This document shows, piece by piece, positions 63,553 through 64,000 of a stretch of 64,000 nucleotides of DNA. Both the position numbers and the translations under genes were made by a program. The stretch lies in the NCBI GenBank assembly GCA_020630915.1, contig JAHDIF010000002.1:331956-395955 (forward strand). The letters run 5' to 3'. This DNA comes from Dokdonia sp. GTDB taxonomy: Bacteria > Bacteroidota > Bacteroidia > Flavobacteriales > Flavobacteriaceae. Every line of letters starts with the position of its first letter. Within the stretch, counting starts at the first letter, position 1. The notes below the pieces were generated by a model, which was given only the letters and a program-made list of their open reading frames with translations, was not told the DNA's origin and searched no databases.

Positions 63553-64000
63553 ATAGAATGAAAAAAATATTAAAACTAATAGTAAAAATCTTCGGAGTAA
63601 TCGTTGGTCTAGTACTAATAATAACATTGGCATTTATGAAAATTAGTCCACAATTTGGCGGAAAACACACAAAAGAAGATATTAAAAGATACGAAAAATC
63701 TGGGCATTATGAGGATGGTAAGTTTCAAAACCTAATACCAACTCCTATGGATATGAACTTTAGAAACACCATATCTGTTATTAAAGATTTCATAATAGGA
63801 GTTCCAGGGAAGGCCCCGGATTTTGATTTGCCTATAGTACAGATGGATTCTATTTATCTCGTGGAAACAAAAAACATTGATAGGCTCATCTGGTTTGGGC
63901 ATTCTGCCTTTTTATTGCAGCTCGACGGAAAAAATATTTTGATAGATCCTATGTTGGGAGAATCTCCAGCACCACATCCCCTTATAGGTACAAAAAGATT
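63549..64000 (+). CDS. MBL-fold hydrolase, NAPE-PLD/UlaG-like, partial
   Basis: The gene runs off the right edge after about 150 codons. It begins with an N-terminal membrane anchor (LIVKIFGVIVGLVLIITLAF) and then DRLIWFGHSAFLLQLDGKNILIDPMLG, the start of a metallo-beta-lactamase fold of the NAPE-PLD/UlaG type. The metal-binding HxHxDH would lie outside the window. Confidence 0.8.
   Translation, partial: MNRMKKILKLIVKIFGVIVGLVLIITLAFMKISPQFGGKHTKEDIKRYEKSGHYEDGKFQNLIPTPMDMNFRNTISVIKDFIIGVPGKAPDFDLPIVQMDSIYLVETKNIDRLIWFGHSAFLLQLDGKNILIDPMLGESPAPHPLIGTKR

Overview
The window is a low-GC, densely coded stretch from a Flavobacteriia chromosome, almost certainly a marine Flavobacteriaceae member. 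Evidence includes SusC/SusD pairs, a type IX secretion sorting domain, TAnnTTTG-type promoters, flavobacterial hypothetical families and a large alginate utilisation locus. A Dokdonia-like genus is plausible but cannot be proven from the sequence. I see no rRNA, tRNA, insertion sequence, prophage or CRISPR array.

Layout. Positions 1-8.2 kb: a partial membrane (LytTR-type?) gene, a DUF1853 protein, two tandem 143-aa membrane paralogues, a divergent TruA, DUF2461, a coupled pair of small genes, a large BNR/sortilin-like secreted protein and a LolA-like secreted protein. 8.4-12.6 kb: a gluconate operon (DUF72, fused gluconokinase/6-phosphogluconate dehydrogenase, GntP permease). 12.7-35.2 kb: housekeeping and envelope genes, including thioesterase, metalloprotease, VanX-like dipeptidase, RlmI, GH20 hexosaminidase, VWA lipoprotein, MscS, cold-shock protein, ABC exporter, RluE-like synthase, RlmF, a SigA-like sigma factor, MscL and an FAD oxidoreductase. 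35.3-61.2 kb: the alginate locus. 61.3-64 kb: a sterol-desaturase-family protein, small membrane and hypothetical genes and a truncated MBL-fold hydrolase.

Alginate locus. Two PL6 and three PL7 lyases, exported by different routes, should degrade alginate outside the cell and in the periplasm. Two SusC/SusD pairs import oligomers. KdgF linearises unsaturated uronate, an MFS carrier of the hexuronate type imports monomer, one or both SDRs reduce DEH to KDG, KdgK phosphorylates it and KDPG aldolase yields pyruvate and glyceraldehyde-3-phosphate. A FadR-type GntR regulator lies in the locus. Four promoters (both PL6 genes and both susC genes) carry two or three TTGGTnAACCAA-like dyads spaced exactly 13 bp, closely like the UxuR/ExuR-type hexuronate operator.

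Main points of interest. (1) A 14-bp palindrome, GCTTTCGCGAAAGC, occurs 14 times exactly and 3 times with one mismatch, between and inside genes and in three reading frames. (2) The alginate locus grew by tandem duplication of a promoter-susCD-gntR block; the first gntR is now a remnant with a 2-bp insertion, a stop and a deletion explained by a 10-bp direct repeat still visible in the intact copy. (3) The first susC is frameshifted by a perfect 46-bp tandem duplication. (4) The two susC genes share a conserved leader of about 175 nt that could form RNA hairpins. (5) An Nramp-fold transporter in the locus has lost the metal-binding DPGN motif.
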